Assembly (NCBI GenBank): GCA_023386965.1
Contig: JAEWIR010000030.1
Coordinates: 1-9,322, forward strand
DNA from: Bacteroidota bacterium
GTDB lineage: Bacteria > Bacteroidota > Bacteroidia > Flavobacteriales > Weeksellaceae
Reading direction: 5' to 3'
Length of the DNA: 9,322 bases
The stretch's first letter is position 1. Each line of letters starts with the position of its first letter. Below the pieces are notes generated by a model. It was not told where the DNA came from, did not search any database, and saw only the letters and a program-made list of their open reading frames with translations. Both the position numbers and the translations under genes were made by a program. This document shows positions 6,548 to 9,322 of this stretch, piece after piece.

Positions 6548-7639
6548 TTAGTGCGGATGTTCGGTTCGGTCCCGGTTGTCCGACTCCTCTTTTCTGCCTT
6601 CAACTATAAGCTCATCCACTACTTCTTTCTCTTCCTCTTTCAGCGTTTTCACTTCGTCTACCTGCACCTGTTTCGCCATTGGATCAATATGAAATTCGCA
6701 CAGAATAGGGAAGTGGTCTGAACCGATATGTTCCAGAGTTTCCAGCCGGTCTACAAAGATATCCGAACTGTGGAAGAGTAAATCCAGGGGTACACGGAAA
6801 AACCAGTATTTTGCGTGAAACGTTGCCAGGATTCCCCGGCCTACACGCGCATCAATCAGCTCGCTGGTTTTTCGGAAAAGAATCGAGGTATCCGACCAGG
6901 CCACGGTATTGAAATCGCCAATGACAAGCGTTGGTGTTTTTGTTCCGCGGATTTTCTTGGCCACGCACAGCAGGTCGCCGTCCCTTTCTTTGGAGGTGCG
7001 TTCTTCGGTGGGACTGGGTGGCGGCGGGTGTACACCAAATACAATAAAATCCCGCCCGTCTTCGGTCCGGAAATGCGACTCGAAACTGGGAATATCCTCT
7101 GCCACAAAAAAGTGGATTTCTGATTTCTGAAGCGGCATTTTGGAATAAAGGTGCATGCCGTAGGTATTGTCCAGTGTCATCTTCTGGGTGTGGGGATACT
7201 CTTTTTCCAGTTTGCGGTTCGCTTCTTCCCATTTTGAATCCGTCTCCATTGTAATAAAGATATAAGGCTGATGTTTTACAATGAGTTCATGAAATCTGCT
7301 GTAATCCGTGTTGAACTGGTGCACGTTTACAGACAGTATCTTTACCTTAGAAGATGAATGTGAGGTTTTTGAAGGTTTCTTTCGCTTATAGAATTTAGTA
7401 TACCGGATCAGAACATACAGATGATAGCACATAAGCGCTAATTGGGTGATATTAAGGATCCAGAACCAGAGATCTTTAGTGACCAGAATAATGCTGAACC
7501 CAAAAACTGCAGCCTGCAGGATGAGCAATTGTATTTTCATAAATTCCGGCACGCGGAAAATCCAGTGCTGATTCTTAATAAAAGGAAGTACACTCAGCAG
7601 TATAAGCAGTCCGGAAAAGACGTTTAGAAACAGTTCCAT
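6548..7639 (-). CDS. Membrane-anchored endonuclease/exonuclease/phosphatase (EEP) family protein
   Basis: A 363-residue protein with N-terminal hydrophobic segments at about 2-20, 36-54 and 57-79, then a basic stretch (KFYKRKKPSK) and an EEP catalytic domain from about 99 to 318. This layout resembles YafD-like proteins. Visible catalytic or metal positions are Asn105 (LSVNVHQFN), Glu132 (TMETD), His204 (GVHPP), Asp242/Asn244 (GDFN), Asp286 (PLDLLF) and Asp308/His309 (GSDHFP). These predict a divalent-metal phosphodiesterase or phosphomonoesterase; the substrate (nucleic acid, lipid or other) is unknown. A proline run (HPPPPSP, 204-210) sits after the active-site His. The last 45 residues are highly charged, rich in Glu and Lys, and lie outside the catalytic fold. 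The topology of the catalytic domain is not certain. The ATG at 7639 opens the first hydrophobic helix. No clear promoter or Shine-Dalgarno was found in front of it. It diverges from purK and converges on the VOC gene. Confidence 0.88.
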   Translation of the reverse strand: MELFLNVFSGLLILLSVLPFIKNQHWIFRVPEFMKIQLLILQAAVFGFSIILVTKDLWFWILNITQLALMCYHLYVLIRYTKFYKRKKPSKTSHSSSKVKILSVNVHQFNTDYSRFHELIVKHQPYIFITMETDSKWEEANRKLEKEYPHTQKMTLDNTYGMHLYSKMPLQKSEIHFFVAEDIPSFESHFRTEDGRDFIVFGVHPPPPSPTEERTSKERDGDLLCVAKKIRGTKTPTLVIGDFNTVAWSDTSILFRKTSELIDARVGRGILATFHAKYWFFRVPLDLLFHSSDIFVDRLETLEHIGSDHFPILCEFHIDPMAKQVQVDEVKTLKEEEKEVVDELIVEGRKEESDNRDRTEHPH

Positions 7640-7713
7640 AGTTTAATAGTTGCAAAGTAAAATAAAAAACCCGCATTTAAAGCTTTTCTGTTCAATTTAA
7701 TTCAGTCAGGACC

Positions 7714-7745
7714 TTGGTGCCTATGGGATTCCTTTCGTATTTTTG
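7714..7745 (+). promoter_or_regulatory. purK: Candidate purK promoter (TTG-N21-TATTTTTG)
   Basis: TTG at 7714-7716 and TATTTTTG at 7738-7745 match the Bacteroidota -33/-7 consensus (TTG, 17-23 bases, TAnnTTTG) with a 21-base spacer. Transcription would start around 7750, leaving a leader of roughly 60 bases before the purK ATG. It is the best promoter match in the window and lies in the divergent intergenic region where one is expected. Confidence 0.6.
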
Positions 7746-7747
7746 CG

Positions 7748-7777
7748 GTGCCGGCACGTTATTTTTTTTATCCGGCA
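7748..7777 (+). repeat. Overlapping inverted repeats in the purK leader
   Basis: GTGCCGGCAC at 7748-7757 is a perfect 10-base palindrome. Its inner TGCCGG (7749-7754) can alternatively pair with CCGGCA at 7772-7777 across a 17-base loop containing eight consecutive T (7762-7769). It lies at the predicted transcription start of purK. It could be an operator, a 5'-end RNA hairpin or chance. It does not resemble a purine riboswitch. Confidence 0.35.
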
Positions 7778-7809
7778 GCTTTCATACTTCTTCAACAAAA
7801 TTCTAAAAT

Positions 7810-8919
7810 ATGAAAATCGGGATATTAGGTGGCGGACAGCTGGGACGGATGTTAATTCAGGAAGGTCTGAAATACGACGACGAATGGTTTACTCTTGATC
7901 CCGCAGCCGACGCGCCATGCAGTACTATATCCGGTTTTACCCAGGGCAGGTTTGATGAGTTTGAGACGGTTTTCAACTTTGGGAAAGGAAAAGATGTGGT
8001 TTCCATTGAAATCGAGCATGTTGATGTAGATGCGCTTTATGAACTTAAAGCCTCAGGAATCAGGGTTTGCCCAAGCCCGGAAATCATCCAGATCATTCAG
8101 CAGAAGATATTGCAGAAGAAATTTTACCAAAAACACAATATTCCAAGTCCGGACTTTCAGATTATTCAACAGAAATCCGAAGCAGACTTTCCGCTGCCTT
8201 TCGTGCAGAAAATGAATACCGGCGGTTATGACGGTAAAGGAGTTCAGGTCATACGTACGGAAGACGATCTGCATGAGCTTTGGAATGTACCCTCGTTACT
8301 GGAAGCTCTTGTCGATATTGAAAAGGAACTTTCCATCATTGTGGCGATTGGCGAAGACGGCGAAACGAAAACATTTCCCGTAACTGAAATGGTGGCTGAT
8401 CCCAAACTGAATCTTCTGGATTTCAACATCTGTCCGGCACATATTTCGGAGGATGTGGAAGAGCAGATCATCGATATTACCGCGCAGTTCACTAAAGCCG
8501 CCAACTCTGCCGGCCTTTTTGCCATTGAACTCTTCCTCGATAAAAAAGGTAAAGTTTGGGTAAATGAAACTGCGCCCAGGCTGCATAATTCCGGGCATCA
8601 AACGCAGGAAGGAAATGCCAACTCGCAGTTTGAGCAGCTGTGCCGGATCCTGAAGAATGTACCGCTGGCCGATACCGAGGCATTGGGCTACTCGGGCATG
8701 CTGAATCTTGTAGGCGATGAAAACCATTCCGGTAAGGTAAGATATGAAGGTTTGGAAGAGGTGATGAAACTGCCACAGACTTATGTACACCTTTACGGAA
8801 AAACCAGCACGAAACCCGGACGTAAAATGGGCCACATCAATGTATTGGCAGCTAACCGCGAGGAACTTATGGAAAAACTGATCCGCATTAAGTCGATGGT
8901 GAAGGTTACTTCCGTTTAA
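7810..8919 (+). CDS. purK: 5-(carboxyamino)imidazole ribonucleotide synthase PurK
   Basis: PurK uses ATP and bicarbonate to convert 5-aminoimidazole ribonucleotide (AIR) to N5-CAIR in de novo purine synthesis; PurE, not in this window, then makes CAIR. The 369-residue length is usual. The ATP-grasp layout is clear: the N-terminal nucleotide-like fold starts GILGGGQLGRML (3-14), EIEHVD is at 67-72, the ATP-grasp glycine loop NTGGYDGKG is at 136-144, the magnesium/ATP site VWVNETAPRLHNSGH spans 249-263, SQFEQ is at 272-276, and the C-terminal signature KTSTKPGRKMGHINV spans 331-345. The ATG at 7810 starts directly at the first Rossmann-like strand; upstream is A-rich without a Shine-Dalgarno. 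It stands alone behind its own candidate promoter. Its 3' end overlaps the convergent EamA gene by 14 bases. Confidence 0.97.
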   Translation: MKIGILGGGQLGRMLIQEGLKYDDEWFTLDPAADAPCSTISGFTQGRFDEFETVFNFGKGKDVVSIEIEHVDVDALYELKASGIRVCPSPEIIQIIQQKILQKKFYQKHNIPSPDFQIIQQKSEADFPLPFVQKMNTGGYDGKGVQVIRTEDDLHELWNVPSLLEALVDIEKELSIIVAIGEDGETKTFPVTEMVADPKLNLLDFNICPAHISEDVEEQIIDITAQFTKAANSAGLFAIELFLDKKGKVWVNETAPRLHNSGHQTQEGNANSQFEQLCRILKNVPLADTEALGYSGMLNLVGDENHSGKVRYEGLEEVMKLPQTYVHLYGKTSTKPGRKMGHINVLAANREELMEKLIRIKSMVKVTSV

Positions 8920-9322
8920 GCATTCCGGGCCGGTAGTTCATGATGATGACTCCCGTGATGATGAGTATCGCTGCAATGATAAACTTCACGGTGATTTCTT
9001 CATTCAGCACCAGCCAGCCCAGGAAGATGGCAATACCCGTATTGACGTAGGAAAGCATGGATATTTGCGTGGGCCGCAGTCTCTTCAGCGCGTAATTGAA
9101 GGCAAAATAAGCTGCCACCGACCCAAAGACTGCCAGGTATACCGTTGCTGTTATGCTCCGCGCCGACCATAGACGGTAATCGGTGTCTTCAGAAAAGATG
9201 AAAGCAATAATCAGCTGCACTACTCCGGCGAAGGCAAACTGGTAAAACAGATTTAGAAAAAGATTATCGTTGCGGAACTGAATTTTCTTCGTGTAGATCG
9301 TTCCGCCTGCCCAACCAAAGAT
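8906..9322 (-). CDS. EamA/DMT superfamily transporter, C-terminal half (5' end outside window)
   Basis: The minus-strand frame stays open to the right edge and gives 138 residues with no start in the window. The GTG at 9220 is internal, because conserved sequence continues upstream (IFGWAGGTIYTKK). The visible part is the second EamA repeat. Four hydrophobic segments lie at about 26-43, 56-78, 86-106 and 112-130 of the visible part. Typical EamA features are AWAGGT-like GWAGGTIYTKK before the first of these helices, VFGSVAAYFAFNYALKRL, and a penultimate helix with GWLVLNEE, followed by a short basic tail ending LKRK. Such proteins are inner-membrane drug/metabolite exporters or uptake carriers; the substrate cannot be predicted. 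It is tail-to-tail with purK, the stop codon lying inside the purK coding sequence. Confidence 0.9.
   Translation of the reverse strand: MFGWAGGTIYTKKIQFRNDNLFLNLFYQFAFAGVVQLIIAFIFSEDTDYRLWSARSITATVYLAVFGSVAAYFAFNYALKRLRPTQISMLSYVNTGIAIFLGWLVLNEEITVKFIIAAILIITGVIIMNYRPGMLKRK

Noticed and set aside
6622..6641. 20-base pyrimidine-only run on the + strand
   Set aside because: It is explained by Lys/Glu codons (KEEEKE) of the minus-strand EEP tail.
7653..7660. Minus-strand TTACTTTG as a promoter for the EEP gene
   Set aside because: It mismatches TAnnTTTG, has no TTG at a suitable distance, and would leave only about 7 bases of leader.
8296..8835. 179-codon open frame antisense to purK
   Set aside because: It is entirely within a clearly coding purK, and its translation shows no recognisable motif or upstream signal.
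9218..9220. GTG as the start of the transporter gene
   Set aside because: The frame stays open to the right edge and upstream codons encode a typical EamA segment (GWAGGTIYTKK).

Overview
The window looks like a stretch of chromosomal core genes from a Bacteroidota bacterium, probably class Flavobacteriia and possibly the Chryseobacterium/Kaistella group. The evidence is the PdxJ N-terminus (VNINKIATLRNARG), a mevalonate diphosphate decarboxylase, A/T-rich start regions mostly without a Shine-Dalgarno sequence, and candidate promoters ending in the Bacteroidota -7 box TAnnTTTG (TATTTTTG occurs twice between genes). The family assignments come from recognisable motifs. The taxonomic placement is an inference. 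No RNA gene, CRISPR array, insertion sequence or prophage signal was seen.

Positions 1-6522 hold seven + strand genes packed head to tail. They are the C-terminal part of a YbdG/YnaI-type MscS mechanosensitive channel, pdxJ (vitamin B6 ring closure), a YbfF-like alpha/beta-hydrolase, an extended-type NAD(P)-dependent epimerase/dehydrogenase (SDR), an AMP-forming long-chain acyl-CoA ligase, mvaD (last step of the mevalonate route to isopentenyl diphosphate), and a YaeR-like VOC/glyoxalase-fold protein. Intergenic gaps are 8 to 43 bases, so most or all of these could share a transcript. The widest gap, 1410-1452 between pdxJ and the hydrolase, carries a small hairpin directly abutting a TAnnTTTG box and is the best place for an internal boundary.

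Positions 6548-7639 hold a minus-strand, membrane-anchored endonuclease/exonuclease/phosphatase-fold protein that converges on the VOC gene. A 170-base divergent region (7640-7809) follows, with a good candidate promoter for purK and inverted repeats just downstream. purK (ATP-dependent AIR carboxylation in purine synthesis) runs 7810-8919. Its last 14 bases overlap the end of a convergent minus-strand EamA/DMT transporter that runs off the right edge.

Biochemically, acyl-CoA ligase, SDR and mvaD point to lipid and isoprenoid metabolism, while pdxJ and purK are cofactor and nucleotide genes. I do not see a convincing undescribed system. The points most worth a second look are the coexistence of a mevalonate enzyme with DXP-dependent PdxJ, the Asn-Lys substitution at the PdxJ substrate site, the purK leader structure, a mini-ORF spanning the SDR start, and the terminator-free convergent gene ends.
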